Assembly (NCBI RefSeq): GCF_040869045.1
Contig: NC_090320.1
Coordinates: 120,103,112-120,167,111, forward strand
Source of the DNA: Eurosta solidaginis
Lineage: Eukaryota; Arthropoda; Insecta; Diptera; Tephritidae
Direction: 5' to 3'
DNA length: 64,000 nucleotides
This document shows positions 20,640-31,268 of the stretch, piece after piece. Numbering within the stretch: the stretch's first letter is position 1; each line of letters begins with the position of its first letter. The translations under genes were made by a program, and so were the position numbers. The notes beneath the pieces are model-generated. The model saw only the letters and a program-made list of their open reading frames with translations. It was not told the origin of the DNA and ran no database searches.

Positions 20640-21290
20640 TTTCCGCGTTTATCGATACGCCTCGCCCCCAGCTGAAAATTGAGTTTTGACTTTCTGACAA
20701 AAGTGTTCTGACTAATGTCTTCTAAAAGCAAATGGGGCCGTATAATGCATAGTTCTCGGGTTGATATCCAAGGGCATTCTCCACCCTTTCCGAGTCCTTA
20801 GGAATGTACAGTTCTCATATGATTGAACAAAGCATATAACCACGGAACCATATGAATACTTTGATGATCGAAAACTGAATATAGTTCTCAATCATTTTTG
20901 GAGTCATATGCGAATCGAATATGTTTACTTTAGATGGTCAACGATTTTTTAGTCATTTTCCATTCAGCTTTCTGAATCTGCCCTGATTATCTTGGTTGAC
21001 TGATTAATGAATATTCTACGTGCTAAAGTTTTACCTCTCATTGAAGATTTTATTTGGTCTGAGATATGGATCAGACATGATTATTTAAGCATAATCACAT
21101 TTAAGCTACATTTTCGTCTCGACAATAAATTAACTTTTGAACCGAAAATACCTTTGAATCTGAACGTTTTTAATCATCCCTGATGTTTGAAGGTTTTGAG
21201 TCACTGGATATTCTGGTGGTTCGTGAACAAAAAAAATTTTTTTTTTTGGGTATGCGGTACAGATAGTTTATCTGCTTTAGGCTTCGGTTG
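20640..21290. other. No gene seen; junction back to BEL-X 3' UTR
   Basis: AT-rich and without coding signal. The right end of the foreign 10.4 kb block must lie in or near this stretch, because BEL-X integrase and its 3' UTR hairpins follow. A poly-A/poly-T run lies at 21,230-21,250. No inverted repeat or target duplication for the whole block was recognised. Confidence 0.5.
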
Positions 21291-21293
21291 GCC

Positions 21294-21395
21294 TCGTTCG
21301 TGGTGAACGAGAGCTGGGTTATGGGATTTGTTGGCCTCGTTCGGAGTGAACGAGAGCTGGGTTACGTGTTGTTGGCCTCGTTCGGGGTGAACGAG
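21294..21395 (-). repeat. BEL-X 3' UTR hairpin array, three units (copy A)
   Basis: Three tandem units of about 40 bp each contain CTCGTTC, a 5-nt loop (GTGGT, GGAGT, GGGGT) and GAACGAG: 21,294-21,312, 21,337-21,355 and 21,377-21,395. All stems are perfect 7-bp pairs. They lie directly 3' of the integrase stop on the - strand. Copy C keeps one complete and one truncated unit. Confidence 0.85.
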
Positions 21396-21417
21396 AGCTG
21401 GGTTAAGCGGGTTGAAG

Positions 21418-22971
21418 TTACAGATCTTTCTCACCCTCACTGGAGGGTGGTAGTAGGACCAATTTCGTGATTGGTCTGGTAGTTTGTCCCTTTGCCGTAT
21501 CCAGTTCGACGACTCGAACTCGGTTATCGGGGCCATAATGGAGGTTGGCTATCCGACCTAGTCTCCATTCGTTGGGGGGCAGATTGTCCTCTTTAATGAC
21601 GACTAAGTCCCCCTGTTTGAGATTCGATTGTGGATGCTTCCACTTAACGCGCTTCTGCAGTTCGGTGAGATACTCCGTTTTCCACCGCTTGCAGAAGGTT
21701 TGATGCAACGCCTTAAATTTTTCCCATCGATTGACGAGCGAAGCGCGATTCTCGCTGACGTCAATCTCGGGTGGCACTAGTAGGTGGCCCCCGACTAGGA
21801 AGTGCCCGGGGGTAAGTGGCTCCAGGTTGGACGGGTCATTTGACGATGGGCTTAGGGGTCGGGAGATGAGACAGGATTCAATCCTACACAGGAGGGTGCT
21901 AAACTCCTCGAGAGTAAATTTATGATCCGATGCGATCTTTTTGAAGTGCGTTTTGAAACTCTTGACTCCCGCTTCCCACAGCCCGCCCATATGAGGAGCA
22001 GCTGTTGGTATGAAATGCCATGTCAGGGTTTGGTGGGCATATTTAGAGAGGGTTCGGTTGCGCGCATCAACGAGGAATGCCTTGAACTCGGAACGGAGAG
22101 CCCTCGACGCACCGACAAAGTTCGTCCCGTTGTCGGAATAGAGGTTTTTCGAGCATCCTCGTCTGGCAACAAACCGACTAAACGCTGCTAGAAACGCGGC
22201 GGTGCTGAGGTCTCTAGTCGCCTCTAAGTGGATCGCCTTAGTCGCAAAGCAGACGAATAGGCAGACGTAACCCTTAGACATGCGGCATCCTCGTCCGCTG
22301 TAAGACTTGATGTCAAACGGTCCGGCAAAATCCACCCCGGTGTTGGTAAATGCCCTAGAAAAGGTAGTGCGTTCCGCAGGGAGAATTCCCATGAGTTGCG
22401 TCGGGGAACGTTTGCGGAATAGCGTACAGGCCTTGCAGTTGTGGATGATGGATCGGATCATGTTTTTTACCCGAGGTATCCAATACTGCGTGCGTAAGAG
22501 CCGCAGCATTAGTTGGTTTCCGCCATGTATGGAAATGGTGTGGACAAACTGGACTAGGAGACGGGTGAGTCGGCAGGCGTAAGGGAGGATTATCGGGTGA
22601 CGCTCGTCGACGGGAACGTCTCTGGATGCGTTGAGACGACCCCCCACCCGAAGGACAATGTCTTCGTCGATAAAGGGGTCTAGAGAGAGAATCTCGCTTT
22701 TGGTCGCGATGGGTTTCCTAGTCCTCAGAGAGCTTATTTCTTCGGCATAGTGGTTGGTTTGGGATATCCTGATGAGGCGGCTAGTCGTAGCCTTGATTTC
22801 GTCAGGCGAAATCTGGTGCGACTCTGCTTTAAAGGACGTTTTAGTTTTTGGATGGATTCTATTGGCGAATCTTATAACGTAGGAGATTACCCGCAACGCC
22901 CTTGATAGATCGGAAAACCGATCAAGAATATCCTCGCTATTGTTGATGTTCGTTGCTACCTGCACTTGCAC
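21418..22971 (-). CDS. BEL-X integrase (copy A), open frame
   Basis: A 517-aa frame covering the region after RNase H to the end of Pol. It has an HHCC-type zinc region (H-x-H...CKAC), then the DDE core: Asp in NTGVDFAGPF, Asp in YSDNGTNFVG and Glu in GLWEAGVKSF. A C-terminal domain with LPPNEWRLGRI follows, typical of BEL/Pao integrase ends. Function: insertion of retrotransposon cDNA. It overlaps the RT/RNase H frame by 35 bp in another frame, indicating a frameshift near 22,950-23,050. Copy C lacks the extra bases seen near 23,045 in A. Confidence 0.9.
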   Translation of the reverse strand: MQVQVATNINNSEDILDRFSDLSRALRVISYVIRFANRIHPKTKTSFKAESHQISPDEIKATTSRLIRISQTNHYAEEISSLRTRKPIATKSEILSLDPFIDEDIVLRVGGRLNASRDVPVDERHPIILPYACRLTRLLVQFVHTISIHGGNQLMLRLLRTQYWIPRVKNMIRSIIHNCKACTLFRKRSPTQLMGILPAERTTFSRAFTNTGVDFAGPFDIKSYSGRGCRMSKGYVCLFVCFATKAIHLEATRDLSTAAFLAAFSRFVARRGCSKNLYSDNGTNFVGASRALRSEFKAFLVDARNRTLSKYAHQTLTWHFIPTAAPHMGGLWEAGVKSFKTHFKKIASDHKFTLEEFSTLLCRIESCLISRPLSPSSNDPSNLEPLTPGHFLVGGHLLVPPEIDVSENRASLVNRWEKFKALHQTFCKRWKTEYLTELQKRVKWKHPQSNLKQGDLVVIKEDNLPPNEWRLGRIANLHYGPDNRVRVVELDTAKGQTTRPITKLVLLPPSSEGEKDL

Positions 22972-24223
22972 TCGTTTTTCTTCGATGTTTGTGTGGTACT
23001 CCTGTTCGCCTTGAGATGGCCATTTCGCTTTGCCTTCTTGCAGCCAAAAAAGGTCCCTGCCACCACAAAGAGTTGTCGACTAGGTCCGTGGCTGGAAGTC
23101 CTCTGCTGGCTAAGTCCGCTGGATTTGATGCGGACTCGACATGATGCCATGCTTTCGTTCCTACCTTCTCCACGATTTTTGTTACCCTGTGAGCTACAAA
23201 TGTTGACCAGGAACACGGGGGTTTTCGAATCCATGCTAGGACGATGGTCGAGTCTGTCCATAGGTGAATGTTAAATGTGCCTAAGTGCAGGTTCTCCATC
23301 ACATTTTCCAAAGTCTCAGCCAGCAAGACAGCACCGCATAACTCCAATCTTGGTAGTGAAATTGTTTTTACTGGTGCCACCCTTGTTTTTGCCATGAGTA
23401 GGCTAACGTAGATCCTATCGTTTATCTTAGCTCGCACGTAAACCGTAGCCGCGTAGGCTTTTTCGGACGCGTCACAGAAGCCGTGAATTTCGATGTCGTT
23501 GGTTGGGGTGAAGTGCACCCACCGAGGTATACGAATCCGGTTAATGGCAGGATACTCCTGCATAAAGGTTTGCCACCGATCTAGAGTGATTGTGGATACC
23601 GGTTCATCCCAATCCGTCCCCTCCAGCCAAATGTTCTGCATTAATATCTTGGCTACGATGATAACTGGAGCAAACCAGCCTAACGGGTCGAAGAGTTTGG
23701 CGATGGCCGATAGGATCGCCCTCTTTGTTAAGATATCCTGGTTTTCGATTGGTTTCGCTGTGAAATAAAAACAGTCGGAATGCGCGTTCCAACGGATTCC
23801 TAGGGTTTTTGCCATGCTCGCGTCCTCGAACTCCAGAAAGTCTTCCGTAAGCCTGTGAGGTTTGGGTATGCCCTGTAGTATCCTACTGCAATTAGAGGTC
23901 CACTTTCGCAGAGGGAATCCTGCTGACTTTAATGCAGCTGTGATTTCATCGCGAGCCGCGATTGCTGCGTCGATGCTATGCCCCCCTGCAAGGACGTCAT
24001 CGACGTACATACTGTTTCGCAAGATGTGCGCTGCGGTTGGCAGAGATGCCTCGACGTCATCTGCAAGTTGATGTAGGGTTCTGATCGCTAGATAGGGGGC
24101 ACAGTTGACCCCAAAGGTTACCGTGTTGAGCTCAAACACGCTGACAGGGTCCTCTGCTTTGAGTCGAAAAACTATTCTTTGGTATTGGGTTTGATTTTCC
24201 TTTACCCAAATTTGCCTGTACAT
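22937..24223 (-). pseudogene. BEL-X reverse transcriptase/RNase H (copy A)
   Basis: The frame begins MYRQIWVKENQTQYQR, just after an in-frame TAG. It contains the catalytic SMYVDDVLAG, the linker LFDPLGWFAPV and an RNase H region with GFCDASEKAYAATV, LPRLELCGAVLL and WTDSTIVLAWI. This is a typical BEL/Pao Pol. It ends out of frame with the integrase. The upstream half of RT is in the next frame (24,227-25,055). The single TAG between SDT and KMYRQ is also present in copy C. Confidence 0.88.
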
Positions 24224-24226
24224 TTT

Positions 24227-25055
24227 CTAAGTGTCGCTGTTGAAGACGTACTTGTAGAATCTCCATCGGAGGAGCAGTATTGTTAAGTCGGATTGAAGTA
24301 CTGGGCCGGTGTGTAGAACATCGTTCAGGCTTATGCCATTGGATGTCGGGCACGACGCGTTGAATACGACCCTTACTTTAGTCGTTGTACTTTCCTCTTT
24401 GATAACCGCATGATGCGGCAAGAAGTAGCAATCAGATGATTGTGGTGGTACTACGGTGTGCACTTTAGACATGTGCCCTAACGTGACGTATTCTGTCAGT
24501 ACCCTATTGTATTCCGTCTGTAGGGCCGGTGTCTTGGCTAGGCGCGTCTCGTTCCGATAGAACTGAGAGCAGACGCTCTTGAGAGATGGGCCCAAACAGA
24601 CGGTTTTTGGGAAGCTTTGTTTGAATGGAAGGGCGACGGTATATCTTCCATCTGAATTCCTTTCCGTTGTGTTTTTATATAGTGCCTCGCAATAGGCATT
24701 ATCTTCGGTCAGGGCCTTTTTTGTAGGTACGTTTTCAAGTTCCCAGAAAGCGGCTAGCTGCTTGTCTAGGCTAATTTCATTGAAAAAAGATACCCGCGTA
24801 TTGGTTGGGTGAGGTGCATCTGCACGACCGGTTAAAATCCAACCGAAGACAGTTTCTTGGGCGAGAAGCGTATTTAGAACGTTTTTCCGTATACCGTTTA
24901 GTATTATCTGCGGATAAATGTCGCCTCCAAGTATGAGATCGACTGGTTCATTAATGAAGAACCTCTTATCCGCCAGAATCAGATCAGGGAACGCTTGCCG
25001 AGTCGTTGCGCTCACTTGGCAAGTCGGAAGGTCCCCTGTTAATTGAGGCAGGACT
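24227..25055 (-). pseudogene. BEL-X protease/RT N-terminal segment (copy A)
   Basis: Contains DLILGGDIYPQIILNG and ETVFGWILTGR (the end of the aspartic protease region), then the RT start with YFLPHHAVIKEESTTTKVRV and NDVLHTGPVLQSDL. It ends at TAG (24,227). Near 25,056 it has lost 14 nt relative to copy C, which shifts the frame between Gag-protease and RT. Copy B shares the same loss. Confidence 0.85.
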
Positions 25056-26636
25056 ACTACTTACTAAGGGGTCTGTAAGCGAACCTAATGTAATCGCACA
25101 TGATTCCTTTACCTGAGCAGATGGCGTATTATTTATTCCTGACACTTGCACGTGCAGACGTTTGGATGGAAGGTTTATTCGCTTTTTTAGTCTTTCTGTT
25201 ATGAAAGAGCATTCGGACCCAGAGTCTATCAGCGCTCTGGCAGAAAACTTCACTCCATTATAGTGTATATTGACACGTGCTGTTCCTAATAGCACCCCTT
25301 TAGTGGTGTTAGCATGACACGAAGAGACGTTAGTAGCATTATCTTGTCTTTTTTCAGACTCCATCCTTGCCCTAGCCTGTTGTGAGGTTGAAGGTGTATT
25401 GTCGGTGGTGTTTTGAGTCCACCTTTGAGGAGTTGTCTTTGGTTGTGCTGTCGGAAGATGGAGCAAGGTGTTGTGCCTTGCATGGCACGTGCTGCAATTA
25501 AATTGGCTAGTGCATCGTGTCACGGTGTGTCCACCCGACAGACAATTCAGACAGTAACTATTGTTCTTGACAAATTCGATTTTCCCTGACGTAGATAACC
25601 TACGGAATTTTTGGCAATTTCGTAATTTGTGCTCCGTACTGTTGCACATCTTACATGCCGATTTTGGTACGCTGGCTTGGTAAACCCCAAGTTTTGTAGA
25701 ATTTTCCCTAGAATTCGAATTTTGACTTTTGGGTGCTTTTGTAGTTTTGTTACCCCTAAGATCGGAAACCGTCTCTAATGTCTGGAAGCGATTGGACAGG
25801 AATTTGTCCATATCCTCCCATTTCGGGATATCTGTCTTCCGTTCTACGGTCTGTTCCCAAAGAGCCAATGTAGATTCAGGGAGTTTTGTGGAGCATAAGT
25901 AGGTTATGATTGCATCCCAATTTGTGATGTCAATATTATGACATTGTAGCGCAGAGATGCAATTGTTTATCTTCCGTTGCAATTTTTTGATTGAAGTTCC
26001 ACACTCCTGCTCGACTGCCGTCAGATTAAATAAAAGTTTTAATTGTGTGTTGACGAGGATACGTTTATTTTCGTACCTGTCGCTTAGATTCTTCCAGGCG
26101 GTTGCAAAACCCTCGTTTGTTAATGAGCACCTGCCCACTATTTCTTTTGCCTCCCCTTGCGTTTTTTGTTTTAAATAATATAATTTCTCGACATCTTTCA
26201 GATCAGTATTGTGGATGTATATCGCCGTGAACATATCTCTAAAGGCTGGCCAGGAAAGGTAGTCGCCTTTAAATACATCGGTGTCACAAGGCGGCAGCCG
26301 CATTTTATGTCCACGGCGCGAAGAGTCTTCATCCTTTGCTTCATCTTTCGCCGGCTGTGGGGTGATAGCTTCGGCTTCAGCCGCCACAGCAGACATGCAT
26401 TGTAGGTAGCATGCGAAGCAACTTTTGTTCTTTCTTCTTAGCGAGCTGAGTTCCTCTTTGGACAGCTCAGGATTGCTGAGAAGACCTTCATATGTGGACT
26501 TGGTCTTCTTCCATAGTGCCTTTAGCTCCTCTTGCAGTAGTGCAAGGGTGTGCTTGTTCCGGGATTCGGCCGGGGCAGAGTTGAAATCTTGCTCAAACTC
26601 CACTATGGAATCAGCCAATCTAATATAAGTCTCCAT
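24984..26636 (-). pseudogene. BEL-X Gag and protease (copy A)
   Basis: A 550-aa frame. The N-terminus is METYIRLADSIVEF. A DUF1759-type Gag region lies around residues 110-290 (FKGDYLSWPAFRDMFTAIY). Zinc knuckles start at about 335 (CKMCNSTEHKLRNC, YCLNCLSGGHTVTRC, CSTCHARHNTLLH). The retropepsin catalytic ALIDSGSECSFI follows at about 480. It should continue into RT, but the 14-nt loss near 25,056 diverts it into a short wrong-frame tail. The ATG is preceded by a long leader. Confidence 0.88.
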
Positions 26637-26852
26637 TGCTTTAATTAATCTGAATATTTTGTTTCTTTGAAGGTGTCGAGCTTGAAGGCAAAAGACTTAG
26701 TGGCGTTGGTGTGTATTCAACCGCAGCAAAAATGATAAGAGTGTTTTGTTTTTTGTACGTAGAACAGCTATCAATTCTGCTGTGATTGTGCTGTGTGAGT
26801 AAAAGCTTTAAGACCACACGAATTCTGGTCTGATTGAATGTGTTAACACAGA

Positions 26853-27290
26853 TAGCAATCTTATGTGAATAGTGATATGAAAATAAACACAGATAGAAAT
26901 CCTGACGAGGATTTAGTGTGTATAAAGTGATATAAATATAGTGATATGCAGCACAGATAGAAATCCTGAAAGGTTCTAGTGTGTACAAAGTGACAGCAAG
27001 CACAGATAGAAATCCTGACGAGGATTTAATGTGTCTACAGTGATGTGCAATGCAGAGAAGAGAATTCGTCTGCAGATATTTAATGTGTCTAAACGGGTGT
27101 GTTGGACACAGATAGAAATATTCTCCAAAAAAATTGGCGTGTTTAAAAAAAATTAAAACGCAGATGGTAATCCCAATGTGGATATAATGTGTAATGTTTG
27201 ACCCACAGATAGAAATCCCGACGAGGATTTAATGTGTATACAAGTAAAAGTGAAACACAAAAGAAATCCTGACGAGGATTTAATGTGTAT
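26853..27290 (-). repeat. Leader hairpin array, nine degenerate units (copy A)
   Basis: Units of about 50 bp contain ACACAGATAGAAATCCTGAC and then GAGGATTTAATGTGT on the + strand. The inner AATCC/GGATT pair and the outer ACACA/TGTGT pair are both inverted, giving a two-step hairpin. Units start near 26,853, 26,887, 26,949, 27,000, 27,051, 27,106, 27,160, 27,202 and 27,254, with varying fidelity. Confidence 0.8.
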
Positions 27291-28465
27291 ACAAAAGGGT
27301 GTTATGTGAACGTTGATGAGTATCGCCGAGTAGCCAACCAGGGTATCTTTCCCAATATAAATAAGAAAATAAATGTGTGTATCCAACTTAATGTGGACAA
27401 CTGCACTTTTAATTATTTATTATAAAAACACTGAACACATACAGCTATATAATATAAAAAACGATCATTATAAAATTGTGTTTGTGACCAATTGTGATGA
27501 GCCACTAGCCACCCAACGTAGTGATACTTTTTGGCTTTTGGTAATATTTCAGCTCGCAAACTGATTACCAAAGTGAATTCTGTGATAGACAAGCTAAGGC
27601 TATCAACCAAGTGAAATTATGGTTCCTGACTGGGAAGTTTGTCAATGTATGTGACGATGAGGGGGTACAACACAGTGCAGTGATGAGTGTGAAAGAAAAA
27701 CTAAAAAAAAATTCACTGACTGTCTGCCTTGAGCGGTGTCGAGTAACCCTTACCACTGGTGGGGGAATTACCCGATCGTCAAAAGGCGTTGTGTGCTTAA
27801 AAAACACGAAATTTAGCAATTTCACTTGCTTTGCCTTGCATCAATCACAGAGTGCACCTTTTTACGTGAATCACGTACATAAAAAAAAAGTTTGTGAAAC
27901 CAAGCAACCACGTACGTACCTTAAGTTTTTATGTGTTGATGTGAAGTGATTATAATGTGTTTTCGATGTGATGCGAATGGACTGTATGTGATGTAGATGA
28001 TGTGATGAACTGAGTAATGTGATGTGATTCTAATGGATGAGATATATTATAGTAATTTGATTGTGATGTTGTGTGATGAAGCTAATGGACTGTATGATAT
28101 AATGGCTTGTCTGTGATGCTGGATGGATGTGATTATTTTAATGTATGTGATATCGAAGATGCTTTTATTCGTTGTTGCTGTCTGATGTGATGATTTGTGG
28201 CTGTATGTTACTGTATGACTGTAAGATGTGATGGTATATTGTGATGATTTAATGGACTGTATGTGTGTGTGAATGTTTTGTGAGATGACGAGTTGGTATT
28301 TGTATTAGTTTGTTTTCTCGGTGGTTTTCGATAATTTTAATATTGTAATAACCTCCTTCAAACTGTTATGTTTTCTCCAAAATGCGAATATTTCCAATAA
28401 GAATCTTTTAAAAAAGGTGCTGTTTTTGCTTGGGATTTTGACGTACGCGTCTGTATATTACTTTC

Positions 28466-28482
28466 CTCGGCTCGAAGGACCA
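28466..28482 (-). promoter_or_regulatory. BEL-X primer-binding site (5' LTR of copy A)
   Basis: On the - strand TGGTCCTTCGAGCCGAG starts one base after the LTR end. This complements a tRNA 3' end reading CUCGGCUCGAAGGACCA. The tRNA species was not determined. Identical sites are at 33,098-33,114 and 51,881-51,897. Confidence 0.8.
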
Positions 28483-28483
28483 A

Positions 28484-29023
28484 TGTTTTGCGGGGCAGTG
28501 TGGACCCGGGGAAGTCGGGCGTGTGCGTTGCAAATAAAAGAAAATAAATACCGAATTAACAAATCGTAACCACAAGTTTGTTTACAAAATATAAGTTTAT
28601 TGAAAAAGTATAAAGGACGTAGCAATTGCAAAGAAATTAATCGAACTACAAATGCACTTAACACGTTCAAATCGCAAGTTGAAAATTAAAAATTACGTGA
28701 CAATGGCAAGGAGTTAAATTATACAAAATAAATTCCCTTGGCAGTATACAATTTAGACCACAATTTAAAGTTTAAGGTATACACTCGAAATAATTAGTAA
28801 ACTCACCTGGGGCTAGCTGCTGGCTCTTGAACGTTCCAAATTAGAAAGAAAGATCAAAACCGCGAACAAGTCCGCGGCACCTGCCGATAGCTAACTTTCG
28901 TTGAGTTTTTCCCCTTCAAAGTTAGCTTTCGGCTGGTGTTAGCCGTTACCGGTAATAATAATAACTAAATAACTAATGTGCATGTTAGGGTGGTCCGAAA
29001 TATTTAGGCTGGTGGCCTAAACA
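28484..29023 (-). repeat. BEL-X LTR2 (inner), 540 bp
   Basis: Same ends and length as LTR1. It serves as 5' LTR for copy A and 3' LTR for copy B. It appears identical to LTR3 by eye. There is no target duplication on either side, as expected for an LTR shared between tandem units. Confidence 0.93.
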
Positions 29024-29104
29024 TGCCGGCCCCCTTGCGGCGAGCAACTTGAAACTCGGTGAGTACGCCAGCAACCTTCCCAAGGCGGGATAAACTAAAT
29101 AAAT

Positions 29105-29690
29105 TTAAAAATTATGATACGTATGTATAGTAGGATCGTAAGTACGATCTCCGGCGGACATCCGTGCTCGCAGTAATGCGGCCTCGCTGAACTGTGGATG
29201 AAAAAGAAAAGCGTTAGTATTCAAGTACGTGGGGTTGCTTGGGAAGCTTTGTTTGAATGGAAGGGCGACGGTATATCTTCCATCTGAATTCCTTTCCGTT
29301 GTGTTTTTATATAGTGCCTCGCAATAGGCATTATCTTCGGTCAGGGCCTTTTTTGTAGGTACGTTTTCAAGTTCCCAGAAAGCGGCTAGCTGCTTGTCTA
29401 GGCTAATTTCATTGAAAAAAGATACCCGCGTATTGGTTGGGTGAGGTGCATCTGCACGACCGGTTAAAATCCAACCGAAGACAGTTTCTTGGGCGAGAAG
29501 CGTATTTAGAACGTTTTTCCGTATACCGTTTAGTATTATCTGCGGATAAATGTCGCCTCCAAGTATGAGATCGACTGGTTCATTAATGAAGAACCTCTTA
29601 TCCGCCAGAATCAGATCAGGGAACGCTTGCCGAGTCGTTGCGCTCACTTGGCAAGTCGGAAGGTCCCCTGTTAATTGAGGCAGGACTACT
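29105..29690 (-). pseudogene. BEL-X copy B: truncated protease region fused to 3' UTR
   Basis: The frame runs from protease/RT-linker sequence (LILGGDIYPQIILNG to LPFKQSFP) straight into 3'-end sequence at about 29,240. Everything from mid-RT through integrase and the extra 10.4 kb is gone. The joint is CTTGGG, with TTGG present at both parental edges (10,806-10,809 and 24,607-24,610), so it looks like a microhomology deletion of 13.8 kb. Copy B cannot be autonomous. Confidence 0.9.
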
Positions 29691-31268
29691 ACTTACTAAG
29701 GGGTCTGTAAGCGAACCTAATGTAATCGCACATGATTCCTTTACCTGAGCAGATGGCGTATTATTTATTCCTGACACTTGCACGTGCAGACGTTTGGATG
29801 GAAGGTTTATTCGCTTTTTTAGTCTTTCTGTTATGAAAGAGCATTCGGACCCAGAGTCTATCAGCGCTCTGGCAGAAAACTTCACTCCATTATAGTGTAT
29901 ATTGACACGTGCTGTTCCTAATAACACCCCTTTAGTGGTGTTAGCATGACACGAAGAGACGTTAGTAGCATTATCTTGTCTTTTTTCAGACTCCATCCTT
30001 GCCCTAGCCTGTTGTGAGGTTGAAGGTGTATTGTCGGTGGTGTTTTGAGTCCACCTTTGAGGAGTTGTCTTTGGTTGTGCTGTCGGAAGATGGAGCAAGG
30101 TGTTGTGCCTTGCATGGCACGTGCTGCAATTAAATTGGCTAGTGCATCGTGTCACGGTGTGTCCACCCGACAGACAATTCAGACAGTAACTATTGTTCTT
30201 GACAAATTCGATTTTCCCTGACGTAGATAACCTACGGAATTTTTGGCAATTTCGTAATTTGTGCTCCGTACTGTTGCACATCTTACATGCCGATTTTGGT
30301 ACGCTGGCTTGGTAAACCCCAAGTTTTGTAGAATTTTCCCTAGAATTCGAATTTTGACTTTTGGGTGCTTTTGTAGTTTTGTTACCCCTAAGATCGGAAA
30401 CCGTCTCTAATGTCTGGAAGCGATTGGACAGGAATTTGTCCATATCCTCCCATTTCGGGATATCTGTCTTCCGTTCTACGGTCTGTTCCCAAAGAGCCAA
30501 TGTAGATTCAGGGAGTTTTGTGGAGCATAAGTAGGTTATGATTGCATCCCAATTTGTGATGTCAATATTATGACATTGTAGCGCAGAGATGCAATTGTTT
30601 ATCTTCCGTTGCAATTTTTTGATTGAAGTTCCACACTCCTGCTCGACTGCCGTCAGATTAAATAAAAGTTTTAATTGTGTGTTGACGAGGATACGTTTAT
30701 TTTCGTACCTGTCGCTTAGATTCTTCCAGGCGGTTGCAAAACCCTCGTTTGTTAATGAGCACCTGCCCACTATTTCTTTTGCCTCCCCTTGCGTTTTTTG
30801 TTTTAAATAATATAATTTCTCGACATCTTTCAGATCAGTATTGTGGATGTATATCGCCGTGAACATATCTCTAAAGGCTGGCCAGGAAAGGTAGTCGCCT
30901 TTAAATACATCGGTGTCACAAGGCGGCAGCCGCATTTTATGTCCACGGCGCGAAGAGTCTTCATCCTTTGCTTCATCTTTCGCCGGCTGTGGGGTGATAG
31001 CTTCGGCTTCAGCCGCCACAGCAGACATGCATTGTAGGTAGCATGCGAAGCAACTTTTGTTCTTTCTTCTTAGCGAGCTGAGTTCCTCTTTGGACAGCTC
31101 AGGATTGCTGAGAAGACCTTCATATGTGGACTTGGTCTTCTTCCATAGTGCCTTTAGCTCCTCTTGCAGTAGTGCAAGGGTGTGCTTGTTCCGGGATTCG
31201 GCCGGGGCAGAGTTGAAATCTTGCTCAAACTCCACTATGGAATCAGCCAATCTAATATAAGTCTCCAT
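29616..31268 (-). pseudogene. BEL-X Gag and protease (copy B)
   Basis: A 550-aa frame with the same predicted protein as the copy A frame. It also carries the 14-nt loss seen in A (near 29,690), so A and B are closer to each other than to C. It retains complete Gag, zinc knuckles and the DSG protease site. Confidence 0.9.

Larger units (their letters stand above)
26637..28483 (-). other. BEL-X 5' leader (copy A), 1.85 kb
   Basis: The region between the 5' LTR (28,484) and the Gag start. It has no conserved coding frame on the sense strand. It holds the nine-unit hairpin array (26,853-27,290) and a TGATG-rich low-complexity tract (27,950-28,310). The primer-binding site is at its 5' end. It is unusually long for an LTR-retrotransposon leader. 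Confidence 0.8.

Noticed and set aside
10810..21290. Maverick/Polinton or Helitron carrying host genes
   Set aside because: No DNA polymerase B, packaging ATPase, Rep/helicase or matching termini were seen.
24224..24232. Programmed UAG readthrough in BEL-X RT (also at 47,623)
   Set aside because: Both copies derive from one ancestor, so a shared stop is not independent evidence; other nonsense changes are present in C.
26853..27290. CRISPR-like array
   Set aside because: Eukaryotic retrotransposon leader; units are degenerate hairpins without unique spacers.
27611..27949. 112-aa + strand frame kept in all three BEL-X leaders (also 32,243-32,581 and 51,017-51,355)
   Set aside because: It is antisense to the element and has no recognisable domain; conservation is explained by recent duplication of the leader.
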